Source of the DNA: a virus
Reading direction: 5' to 3' (one strand)
Length of the DNA stretch: 64,000 nt
IMG/VR virus record: IMGVR_UViG_3300044539_000111
Coordinates: 50,201-114,200 of that record
Below are positions 21,401 to 30,122 of the stretch, piece after piece. The position numbers and the translations under genes are program-made. The notes below the pieces were generated by a model that saw only the letters and a list, made by a program, of their open reading frames with translations, did no database searches and had not been told where the DNA came from. How positions within the stretch are numbered: the first letter of the stretch is position 1; the number at the start of each line of letters is the position of its first letter.

Positions 21401-24400
21401 TTTCCAATAGATTTGTACATCAAGAATTTAACTTTCTTAGTGCCTTGCTGAACAGTTTCTTCTCCTTCTTCAACAATGTCGTCATCTTCTTCATTGAGTT
21501 GGTCTTGAAGAGCGTTTCTTTGTTTAAGAACATCTGCAATTTCTGCATCAATTTTTGTAGTATCTTGATCGCTTTGTCCAATTGATTTTTGAATTGCATC
21601 TTTAATCTCAGCTAAGACTCTTTCTGTTTCTGCAACTGTAGTATTGCCAGGATATTTAATATCCGCTACAAGTTTTTCAAAAACAGCTTCATTAAAATTT
21701 TCTGGAACTTTAACATTTACTTTAGTAGAACCGCCAGATCTACCAAACATATCTCTACCTTCAATGATTACACCAAGTACTCCATTATTAACATAGTAAT
21801 TAGTTTTACCATATCTTTTTAATTTGTTAAGTTCTTGGGTTTCATCACCCATTTTTATAGAAGCGTCATCACTAATGATTCTTTCATTACCATTTTTTGT
21901 AGTTGATTCAACATTTAATTTTAAATCAGCTTTAGATCCACTCGGTTGTGATAAACTTTGTGTTTTCTTGTCATTAATAAGTTTTTCAGCTGCATCATAA
22001 GATACTTCATTTTCTACTTCATTCTCACTAAATAAAAAATACGGATTAGAATACTCAATAGTTTTTAAATCCAGTGTTCTAGTAACTGACTTACCACTAA
22101 CATCAGTAAATGTAAATGAGTTATTGTTAAAGCTTGTAATAGTCCCAAGCTTCTCTACAACAGGATCTGATGTATTATTTCTATTTATATAGTAAGCAAA
22201 TTGTCCAACAACAGGTTTAACATTATTCAACATGCGCAGGTACTGATACAACGGCATGTTTTTTCCAGGAAACTTTTTCTTAGAGAATGATAAAACATCT
22301 CTGGCATTTTCAAATTCTTTTAATGCTGCGGTTGAATCATCTTGAGCTGCCGCACTTGGTCTAGCTTTAACAGAAACATTAAGAGATGTGTCAACAGCAG
22401 ACAATACAAATTTACCATTTATAATATTTGGTAAAATTGCATTCATCTTTGTTCTTGCTGCCCTAGTTGCATTATCTATTTCTTCTTGTGTAGCGTTTTC
22501 AGAAATCTTTACAGATGTTGTAACCCATGCATCTCTTCCAGGTTGTCCATTAGACGTACCTTCAGATAACCTATTTCCATTAGCATCTACTTTAGAATAA
22601 AGCACAACAAATCTATCATTCTCAGTTGCACTATTTGTTGCACCCTTAGTAATTAATATACCTTGTGCTGTTGATTGTTGACCAATTAAACCTCTAATGT
22701 CCCCAACGCCTTTATCCTTAGATTCTGATGCCTCCGTATATCCTCTTTCAATACCACCAACATGTACTTCAAATGTTTGATCTTTCGCTACTGGTGCAGA
22801 AACTGGCGCAGGAGCACTAGCTGCAATCTTTTTTTGATTACTTAACTGTTGAATTTTTGTATCTAAATCTGCAATTTCTTTTTGCAATTCAGTTACTCGC
22901 GGATTAGCTTTTTTGTTTTGTAATGCTTTCTTTACAAACACAGGAATTTCAGCTGTAATATCAATGATTAATCTGCCATCAATTTGAGCACGGATATTTC
23001 CATAAACCCAATTGGTAATTCTTGCATCATCTAATTCTTGACCAAGATCAACAAGTCTTTCAGTCCATTCAGCAATAACTAAATTATTTCCAAAAACAAT
23101 TTCAGGATGTAAAAAATCACCAAAAATATCTGGACGCTCACTAGCATTATCTAATACAAGCAAATCTCCTCCTTTATTTACAGTCTGTTCTTCAATAACG
23201 GTTCTTACACTTTTGACAGTCTTCTTTCTTGTTCGTGGTTTAAGTGTAGCTTCAGTTGATTGAGCTTGTTTCCCTGCTTCAATTATTTTACCAAGATCAA
23301 CTTTAACATTGCTGTTTACTGAATACTCAGCCAAATCTGTAATGGTAGTTTTTCTTGGATTAAATCTTCCAATGTCTGACTTACTAATATTAAGAAACTC
23401 AGCAACTTTAGCCAACATTCTTTTAATGAACTGGCCTATCTTTTTGAATAAACCTGGTTCTTTCTTTTCACTTAATTTATTACTTACACTTAAATCATAA
23501 GCTCTACCAACAAGTTCATGTTCAAATTGTCTTGAACCAATTTTGTCTTCAGTACCATAATTTTTTTCAACATAATCAATAATCTCTTGACTGCCTTTTG
23601 CTTCAGCTACAAGTTGTTTATAAAACTCAGGATTAGTTTTTTCAAGATTAATTAAAAATGGATGCAAGAAAATCTCATGGTATAAAGTATTTTCTTTTAC
23701 AGCATCTGCAACAATGTAGGCTGTATTTGTTTTCTCATCATAGAATCCAGCAACAGTTTCTTCTTCTGCTTGAAAGAAAATATTTTTAACCATCTCAATT
23801 CCATCACCAATATTGTCTGCATTATTTACTAACCAGTCAACCATTTCTCCTACTTTACCATTAGTTTGATAAACAGAAAGTTCTTTTAGATTAGCAATTA
23901 ACTCAGATAATGAAGTTGAATTATTATAAATGGACATAAGAAGTTCTTTTAAAGAAACTTCATTTACTCCTTTCTGAAGATTAAAGCCCATGTATAATGG
24001 ATCATAAAGCAAGTCATTTAGAATTGTAGAAAACTTTTGATAGAACGGATCTTGAAGACTGTTTAAGATTTTGTCTGCTTCTTCTTGTGAAGCCAAAACT
24101 TTTACATTTACATTCCATCTCTGACCTAGCTCAGTAGCCAACTTATTTAATTCCTCTACTTGTTCTTTTGACGCAGCCGCTCTTTGTTGTTTTACTTCTT
24201 TTGATTCTTCATTACTTTCAGATATGTTGTCTATAATGGAATCATCTAAAGCTTTAGCAGCAATGTTAATTACTCGGTTGGCTAGTTTTTTATCAATGTC
24301 TTCTTGTACAATGACTCCAATTCCCGTACTTAAAGTTGACCAAAGAGATTTACTTGTAGGTTGTACTGTATCTTCTACAGTTGCTAAAAATTTTTGGAAT

Positions 24401-27400
24401 TGCAAATCATTCATGGCTTCTGTCATGAAAATGTTTACATCTTCAAATACTGACAACTCATCTACATTAGCTCTTGGATTTGCGCTGGCAAATGCTTTTT
24501 TAGCTTGCTCCATTGCATTACGAGCAGCTAAATATAAATCATCTTTTGTTTTTAATTTTTCTGTAATTGCATGTTGAGTAAGCCCAGTAACAATAAGATT
24601 TTCAAATGACATTACTGAATTAGTATAATCACTTCCAGCAAATCGTATATCTAACTCTAAGATACCATCATCAGTGAGTTTAACCGGCAATGTGTTATCA
24701 CTAACAAATTTAATTGTAACATCTTGCTCACCCAACTTAGTAAGAATTTCTCTATCTAGTTTAGTCAAATACTTATTTTCAGCCGCCATTAATTTAGCTA
24801 AAAGTCTTTGTCCTTCAGGAGATGACAACTTAATTGGCTCATTTAATTTGACTTTGTACTGTCTTAAAATACCAGCAATAGTTCTTTTATCAGACTTTAG
24901 TTTGCGCCCTTGTTTATTTAATTGAGTTCTGTCATTGGTAATGGTTTTACCTTTGAGTTTTTTAATGTAAGAGTTAATAATTTTTTGAGCAGCCTCATAC
25001 TGTTCTGGAGTTGCTAGTTCGTTTGTGGTGATGTTAAAAATTTCTTGAGGCATTAATCCTTTATTCAACAAATCATCTAGTTCCTGTAAATCAAAAAACA
25101 AATTATTGTTGTACAAATCATTAAGCATGTCATCAGAAACTGCTTTTTTATCAAACTCATATAATGCAGAAAGAATATGATCTTCTTTATTTTCTTCAAG
25201 TCTTTTTAGCATTTCTTCTTGACCTTCAATAAAAACAGAAGAACCCGCAGGATTTAAAATAGTATCAATTAACTCTTGATTAAACCTACCTTCTTCAGCA
25301 AGTGCTAAGTAATCAAAAACTTTATTAAACTGCTGTCTGTTAAACTGAAGTTGAGATGTAGTATTAATTAATTTGTTTTTTCCAGACACCTCAAGAATAC
25401 CGTGATAAGCATCAAATAATTCATCAAATGTATCTGATTCAGAAATAGAACCTTTTTCATTTTTTTGTTCAGCTTTATAAGCACTTAATTTTGCTTGATA
25501 ATTTTCATAAGCTTTTAACTTAGCTCTTGCCTGTGCTTGATTTTGAACAGCAGCATCGCCATAAGCCGATAACTTTGAATTAGTTTCTACTTCAGTTTTT
25601 AATAATTGAATTTGTTGGTTTAAGTCACCCTCATCTAAAAGAGCATTAACTTCCAATGTAGAAAGAGGATTATCACTATTAATCTCAGCTCTAATTTCTT
25701 TTTGTCTATTTGCTCTATCCGCAATTTTAGCATGACTAAATAATAATTCTTTCTTTAAGTTTTCAACTGACCTGTATTTAAAATACTTATTCAAATACTC
25801 TGGATCATTAACATCCAAAGATTTTAAATCAATTGGATTATTAATAGTGTTTTGAATTTCATTGTAAACACCTCTTAGCTTTTTAATATTTTCTGCTTGA
25901 TGCTGAAGCTTCTTTTGATACTGACCTTTGGTTTCTTCAGTAATATCTGTTCTGCTAAATATTTCATTTAATTGCTGGGCGTTTAAATTTTTACCCATGT
26001 ACTCTAAATGATCAGCAAATTGATTCTCCATTCCTGATTCAAGCAAAGTATGCACACCATTAACAAAAGATTCATGCTGTTTATTTTTCATGGTTTTTTG
26101 ATCACCAGATTCACCAGCAGTTAATATTTGTTCTTGTAGTTCACTTTGTGAATAAATGCCTTTTGACCAAGCATCAACAAAGTTTTTACTGTTGTTAAAG
26201 AACTCAGTAAGAACTTTTGCTTTTTCTTTTCTTTTAGATTCAACATCTACTTTTTGTTGTTTGTATTTATCTCTATCAGAAAAATAGTCATAGGTTTTAT
26301 TTACACCACCATTAAATAAATAATTTTGAGTTTGCTGTGATGCAAATCCAACAGGTGATGCAAATACACCCATTAATGCACCAGAAAGAAATGTACTTAA
26401 ACCTTCACCACTCTTTTGTTTATCAATGGCTTTTGTAACATCATTTTCTAAAAAGCTCATCATCCCACCACGAACTTGTAAACCTTTTACATTTCTTTCA
26501 CGGTAAGCTTTAACTGATTCAGAAATTACATCCTGTCCAAGCTCTTGGAATCCTTCCATTGAACCGGATACCACACTTTTTAATGCGCCTTGCCAAGTTA
26601 TTTCTCCAATTTTTTTTCTACCATAATTCCAAACATTTTTCTTGAGAACATCAACAGCTACTTTGCCTCCTTCTTTTTGAACAACTTTAAATAAATCACC
26701 AGCATTAGCAAAAAATTTATTTGTACCACGCATAGATTTAAGCATGTTATCAAATGTAATTGCATTTGTAGCATAAATTAAAGCAAAGTTTGAAGTATAA
26801 ACATTGTCCCGTACTTTTTGAGATTCACCTTCAATTTTGTTGGCCATTTCTTTTGATAATGGCTTGCCTGCCATATCTGGATTACTTTTATAATAATCAT
26901 CATACATTTTTTCTCTAAACTCTTTAGCCGCCATATCGGCTTCTAATTTAGATTCACTGTGGGACATTGTGATTTTTCTAGCATCTCTTACAATAGATCC
27001 TACACCTAATGCTGTCTGTTTTAATCCATTTATATCTTTTAATTTATCAGCTGTAAAAATAAAATCCATTGTGTTTTCCAATGGATTTAAAGCTTTACCA
27101 AAACCTTTTACACTAGCTCCGGCTTTACCCATAAAACCAGTTGCCGTTTTTACATCTTGAAGTTTATTTACAAACTTCAACATATTACCAGCTTGCTTTA
27201 ATCTTGATACACCCTGTACTAACAAAGATCCTCCAGCAGCAACAGTTGCCGGTGCAGCAGCACCTCCACTTAATGCAGTAACACCAGCTAATGCTAATTC
27301 TTCAGCAGCAATACCGCCAATGATACCAATAGTATATCCAGAAGATAACATTGTATTAGACCAAAAACCAGCATTGCCACCTCTTGATGAAGAAAACTTA

Positions 27401-27846
27401 CTCATTGTATCTTCAAAATCAAGATAACTTCCTGAGTCAGCAAATGCGCCTAAGCCAATTGTATCTTGAAATCCAATACCTGCTAATTTCCACATGCCGT
27501 CCCAAGCTCTACCTACATCAGCGGACCAGTGAGTATTATCATCATATAGTACATCCATTCCGGATTTTTTACCTGGAATACCGCCTGCTTTAAATGGATC
27601 AAATCCTAGTTTACCATAAGTTTCAGAACCATAAGTTGCATACTTTGCAAGATTAGCCTGCTTAGCAGAAAAATCTTTAGCCTTACCCATATTATAAACA
27701 CTTACTAATTTAGGTAGTGCTTTTTCTAAATGTTTATCAGCTAACTGTTTAAACTTTACATCATCTGCATCCAGTTTTGGTTTTGGTTTTTGTGCATCAT
27801 CATTAAAATCCTTTTCTGATATTGTAATTGTCTTTAACTCGGCCAT
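18454..27846 (-). CDS. Giant virion/ejection protein with divergent zincin domain (3130 aa)
   Basis: First of the three giants to be translated. Residues 168-214 form a glycine/alanine-rich hydrophobic stretch that could insert into a membrane, and another hydrophobic patch lies near 490. The centre is highly charged and coiled-coil-like. A zincin-like domain at about 1370-1500 resembles that of the 2008-residue giant (YIVAD, then HEIFLHPF, then TNPEFYKQL), but the motif reads HExxxH (H1390, E1391, H1395), one residue longer than usual. Candidate third ligands are E1442/E1444. Further on are glutamine/lysine-rich coils and an acidic stretch (EEDVEEVEEETDTES) near the C-terminus. Only 5 bases separate it from the polymerase gene. 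By context it is a virion cargo protein; the rest is unrecognised. Confidence 0.83.
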   Translation of the reverse strand: MAELKTITISEKDFNDDAQKPKPKLDADDVKFKQLADKHLEKALPKLVSVYNMGKAKDFSAKQANLAKYATYGSETYGKLGFDPFKAGGIPGKKSGMDVLYDDNTHWSADVGRAWDGMWKLAGIGFQDTIGLGAFADSGSYLDFEDTMSKFSSSRGGNAGFWSNTMLSSGYTIGIIGGIAAEELALAGVTALSGGAAAPATVAAGGSLLVQGVSRLKQAGNMLKFVNKLQDVKTATGFMGKAGASVKGFGKALNPLENTMDFIFTADKLKDINGLKQTALGVGSIVRDARKITMSHSESKLEADMAAKEFREKMYDDYYKSNPDMAGKPLSKEMANKIEGESQKVRDNVYTSNFALIYATNAITFDNMLKSMRGTNKFFANAGDLFKVVQKEGGKVAVDVLKKNVWNYGRKKIGEITWQGALKSVVSGSMEGFQELGQDVISESVKAYRERNVKGLQVRGGMMSFLENDVTKAIDKQKSGEGLSTFLSGALMGVFASPVGFASQQTQNYLFNGGVNKTYDYFSDRDKYKQQKVDVESKRKEKAKVLTEFFNNSKNFVDAWSKGIYSQSELQEQILTAGESGDQKTMKNKQHESFVNGVHTLLESGMENQFADHLEYMGKNLNAQQLNEIFSRTDITEETKGQYQKKLQHQAENIKKLRGVYNEIQNTINNPIDLKSLDVNDPEYLNKYFKYRSVENLKKELLFSHAKIADRANRQKEIRAEINSDNPLSTLEVNALLDEGDLNQQIQLLKTEVETNSKLSAYGDAAVQNQAQARAKLKAYENYQAKLSAYKAEQKNEKGSISESDTFDELFDAYHGILEVSGKNKLINTTSQLQFNRQQFNKVFDYLALAEEGRFNQELIDTILNPAGSSVFIEGQEEMLKRLEENKEDHILSALYEFDKKAVSDDMLNDLYNNNLFFDLQELDDLLNKGLMPQEIFNITTNELATPEQYEAAQKIINSYIKKLKGKTITNDRTQLNKQGRKLKSDKRTIAGILRQYKVKLNEPIKLSSPEGQRLLAKLMAAENKYLTKLDREILTKLGEQDVTIKFVSDNTLPVKLTDDGILELDIRFAGSDYTNSVMSFENLIVTGLTQHAITEKLKTKDDLYLAARNAMEQAKKAFASANPRANVDELSVFEDVNIFMTEAMNDLQFQKFLATVEDTVQPTSKSLWSTLSTGIGVIVQEDIDKKLANRVINIAAKALDDSIIDNISESNEESKEVKQQRAAASKEQVEELNKLATELGQRWNVNVKVLASQEEADKILNSLQDPFYQKFSTILNDLLYDPLYMGFNLQKGVNEVSLKELLMSIYNNSTSLSELIANLKELSVYQTNGKVGEMVDWLVNNADNIGDGIEMVKNIFFQAEEETVAGFYDEKTNTAYIVADAVKENTLYHEIFLHPFLINLEKTNPEFYKQLVAEAKGSQEIIDYVEKNYGTEDKIGSRQFEHELVGRAYDLSVSNKLSEKKEPGLFKKIGQFIKRMLAKVAEFLNISKSDIGRFNPRKTTITDLAEYSVNSNVKVDLGKIIEAGKQAQSTEATLKPRTRKKTVKSVRTVIEEQTVNKGGDLLVLDNASERPDIFGDFLHPEIVFGNNLVIAEWTERLVDLGQELDDARITNWVYGNIRAQIDGRLIIDITAEIPVFVKKALQNKKANPRVTELQKEIADLDTKIQQLSNQKKIAASAPAPVSAPVAKDQTFEVHVGGIERGYTEASESKDKGVGDIRGLIGQQSTAQGILITKGATNSATENDRFVVLYSKVDANGNRLSEGTSNGQPGRDAWVTTSVKISENATQEEIDNATRAARTKMNAILPNIINGKFVLSAVDTSLNVSVKARPSAAAQDDSTAALKEFENARDVLSFSKKKFPGKNMPLYQYLRMLNNVKPVVGQFAYYINRNNTSDPVVEKLGTITSFNNNSFTFTDVSGKSVTRTLDLKTIEYSNPYFLFSENEVENEVSYDAAEKLINDKKTQSLSQPSGSKADLKLNVESTTKNGNERIISDDASIKMGDETQELNKLKRYGKTNYYVNNGVLGVIIEGRDMFGRSGGSTKVNVKVPENFNEAVFEKLVADIKYPGNTTVAETERVLAEIKDAIQKSIGQSDQDTTKIDAEIADVLKQRNALQDQLNEEDDDIVEEGEETVQQGTKKVKFLMYKSIGKGSTAASAGEWVPLIAIGKAINDEGKEIEWFVKAFHKGQDPKFNKYGSVTFADIDRELKIMEPNLFTEPENWVTEQISRDIEEETVVEEEIPAEEQEPENEIQAETSYQSRTEILDDLDSVKNEIAKLEVEYDKVTEEINTGKLSLIQKRKAINKQNLLAIDINDLYQQLNNLQAGLSEIGEEAEILNNDAQYVPAFDYNGNEIISSETPWMDIPQSLRNELADLFGKALNKLNDADVIVIKAEMKSNPKYISVISAFSKLRLDQQDTELGAKELKLNNQKVEDAKLKLKQQQQQNRIAARQAKKQKRAARPKVSDEDILKSVLKDYDYSILSPKEISQLVAKLKDKSNALIDFTVNDIVAFINNKKLVQAQKEQKLADIEQQKEEARVNKQIKGNLDFLMLPVIPFKTSYGKEIKMRIPQNGMVKFITTYHPEIFTLPRQEFLDAVNDILKSRITDIKFFNTKDFGFERGSKTTHLKLYSLFRKLEKEKKLYPEVVNKINLALYNADSKFRIRATRSGKNATMSSMYVIQKVKSTKRITPPGAYGSSKKILGSYEVNTGSPSAFDLEVAIAMYFLQGGKIKPSALEQVFGENASEVKDWKGIASESAADSKASFDSASVSILESQNFDVTTTGIDGAMAANALEAFLMKYSSLSNAVRNLVDQVQSDQSKAEDQNRGISNEEADERLFLQELEEKGMSADESAEYLAHLKFLQTEEGQEALESEAKLLDEYYNSQEFELLNDEFTGDENDLSDAGSELKEVGSEEEDVEEVEEETDTESIFENKDTEKPEKTEVDLYLDELDSLASIPTRGALPNAIEYAWDNLNKDKKTDIAFAAAVFRLVTNGKFAFGEKTENRNEAIIRAKISEGHYRGKSVQINGKVYRIAGYQKRMVVLQDVNNLSEYLNFEIDAFLNGIEKEVPVNTDVANLNIDSIVKVKEFDYIKSAYTDILNNFTTYMGEANSLSEDKLISSLKEETTKCKT

Positions 27847-27855
27847 GACTAATTG

Positions 27856-30120
27856 TTATTTGCTGTTTCTATAATCCTTTGCTAAAAAATCCAAAAATGT
27901 TTTCTGTGCATCATTTACAGAAATTGCAGAACCATAAGGTATTTCATAAATTTTTGATTTCAAAAACCCTTCACTGTTATAATCCCATATTTCCCCAACA
28001 TAAGAATCTCTTTCTTTGTCATATTTCAATGCTGCAGATTTATATGCCGGTTTATTATTTTTGTCATTAAAAATAGGCATATCAAGTTGACCTTTAGCTT
28101 TAAAAGTAAAGTCTAATGGATCTCTTCCGGTTTTTGTAAACAAGTCTTCTTTAACACCTTTTTTTCCTAACATTTCTTGTGGAGCATACACCATCATACT
28201 TTCTTTAGTCTTAGTGTTATAAAACTGATAAGCCGATTGACCAGAAACATTGGTGTTCCTATAGAAAGTCATAGTAACATTATCATTGTTTGTTTTTAAA
28301 AAATTCTTTAAAACTTGTTCATTTAGTTTTCTTTGTTCTTTGAGTTCGCCTGCTTGCACTGCGTTAAGTCCATCTTTAATATCTTTGTTACTAAACAGCG
28401 TTACATTTTCCTTATCAACATTTCCATTTTCATCAAACAATAAACCAAATACTTTTTGAACATTTTCTTGCTTTGGTCCTGTTGTTTCTTTCAATTTCAT
28501 GTTTTTGTCAACTGCTAAATTAACACCAACATAATTCAATGCTTGGTTTCTGTCTTTACCAAAACCTGCATCTAACAAAGTTGCATCATAAATTTGTTTG
28601 ACACTAACGTCATCAAATGTTTTTTTGTAAGACTTTTTTAATTTTAGATACGCTTCAGTCCATACTTCTTTTTGCGCTCCTTCAAATGCACCACTTGTAA
28701 AAAATTGAGGATCGGTTACACCAGCAATTTTATTATAAAATTTAACCAGCCCATCAGTATTTTCAGAATACTTTTGTTCATATCCCCATTCATCTTTAAG
28801 AGCTACAGTTTTTGTTAGATTTTTACCTAACTCGCCCCTCCATGCTTTCAAAGACCGGATATTCCCATTTTCATCAACAAGAGATTTAAAAGCAACTTCC
28901 ATGTCTTTTTTAGATAAATCTCCACCAATTTTAGCACCATCTCTAATTGCTTCCCATTTTTTATTAGTAGCCACATCCAAAGTTTTTAATCTAATGTCTT
29001 TATCAACACCACGAAAAGCTTGAAAATTCATAATAGTCCTATCAATTATTCCATTTTCTTGTGTTTCATTGTAATAGTCATCTCTATCTTTACCCTTCCT
29101 TTGTGGATAATAATTTAAATTTTGACCAATGACTCCCTTTTTGTATTTATTGTAGATGGTAGCATTACCATAGTAACCCATTCTCCCAGTCATACCATTA
29201 ATTTTTTCAGAATAATTTTTAAGTATTTGCAATTGCTCAGTTCTATCTTTTCCTCGGATTTGCTTTAGGATGGTATTTGCAGTTTGCTGATCACCTGCTG
29301 CTAAATCTGGATCCTGTGTTGTTTTATGTTTTCCGATATGACTCAAAATATCCATGTTCATATTTAATGCAGCAGAATCTGATTCGCCATTAGGATGTTT
29401 TGTATCAATTCCTTGTAAAGAAGTAGATACCCATGACTTAGTAATTGGTTGAATTAAATCAAGACCTTGATTTTTATAATGCTGGTCAACTCTTTTAAGT
29501 TTTTTATAACCACTGCTTACATTAGCCAATTCATAATCAGCAACAAGTTCTTGATCCGCTGTTGGATCATAAACTACTTTAGCTGTAGTTGATGCCTTAT
29601 CTTTAGAAACTCTTGGTGTTTGATCCCATTTATCATATTGCTCTCTTGTCATCATATGACCTTCAGAGTTCATTGCTAATCCTTTACCTTTTTCATAATC
29701 ATAAGAATCAGCAATGCCATTAAAATAAACAATTGCATCTTTTTGATACTTTGTAAATTTTTCTGCATCAAACTCATCAGTATTATATTTCTTTAATTCA
29801 TTGGCCATAGCCCATGAACTATTCTTGAACTTCTTAAAATTTTCATAAGCTTTAGGATCATCTTCTTTTAGTTGTCCCATTACCATATCATACCTGCCAT
29901 TTACAGCACGCATCATAGGTTTTGAGGTTTGAAAGTTAACAAACTTTTTAAGCTCAGGGTGTTCATCTATAATAGGAGCAATTTGAGAATCCCAATTACT
30001 AAGCTCAGCTTTTGATTTTGTTTCACCTTTAGGTTCAACTTTAGCTTCAACTTTTGTTTCAATTTTTGCTTTACCTGCAGGTTCTGTATCGGATGCGCGT
30101 TTATATAAAAAATCTACCAT
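27856..30120 (-). CDS. Putative virion cargo protein (754 aa)
   Basis: Follows the 598-residue cargo gene after 2 bases and precedes the first giant by 9 bases, so it is co-transcribed with them. The N-terminus has a lysine/glutamate-rich repeat (KIETKVEAKVEPKGETKSK), probably disordered or helical; the rest is soluble, charged and rich in lysine and tyrosine. No catalytic motif, signal peptide or clear transmembrane helix is visible. In crAss-like phages the genes between the tail hub and the polymerase encode capsid or tail cargo ejected with the DNA, and this fits. I do not recognise a named domain. Confidence 0.75.
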   Translation of the reverse strand: MVDFLYKRASDTEPAGKAKIETKVEAKVEPKGETKSKAELSNWDSQIAPIIDEHPELKKFVNFQTSKPMMRAVNGRYDMVMGQLKEDDPKAYENFKKFKNSSWAMANELKKYNTDEFDAEKFTKYQKDAIVYFNGIADSYDYEKGKGLAMNSEGHMMTREQYDKWDQTPRVSKDKASTTAKVVYDPTADQELVADYELANVSSGYKKLKRVDQHYKNQGLDLIQPITKSWVSTSLQGIDTKHPNGESDSAALNMNMDILSHIGKHKTTQDPDLAAGDQQTANTILKQIRGKDRTEQLQILKNYSEKINGMTGRMGYYGNATIYNKYKKGVIGQNLNYYPQRKGKDRDDYYNETQENGIIDRTIMNFQAFRGVDKDIRLKTLDVATNKKWEAIRDGAKIGGDLSKKDMEVAFKSLVDENGNIRSLKAWRGELGKNLTKTVALKDEWGYEQKYSENTDGLVKFYNKIAGVTDPQFFTSGAFEGAQKEVWTEAYLKLKKSYKKTFDDVSVKQIYDATLLDAGFGKDRNQALNYVGVNLAVDKNMKLKETTGPKQENVQKVFGLLFDENGNVDKENVTLFSNKDIKDGLNAVQAGELKEQRKLNEQVLKNFLKTNNDNVTMTFYRNTNVSGQSAYQFYNTKTKESMMVYAPQEMLGKKGVKEDLFTKTGRDPLDFTFKAKGQLDMPIFNDKNNKPAYKSAALKYDKERDSYVGEIWDYNSEGFLKSKIYEIPYGSAISVNDAQKTFLDFLAKDYRNSK

Positions 30121-30122
30121 GA

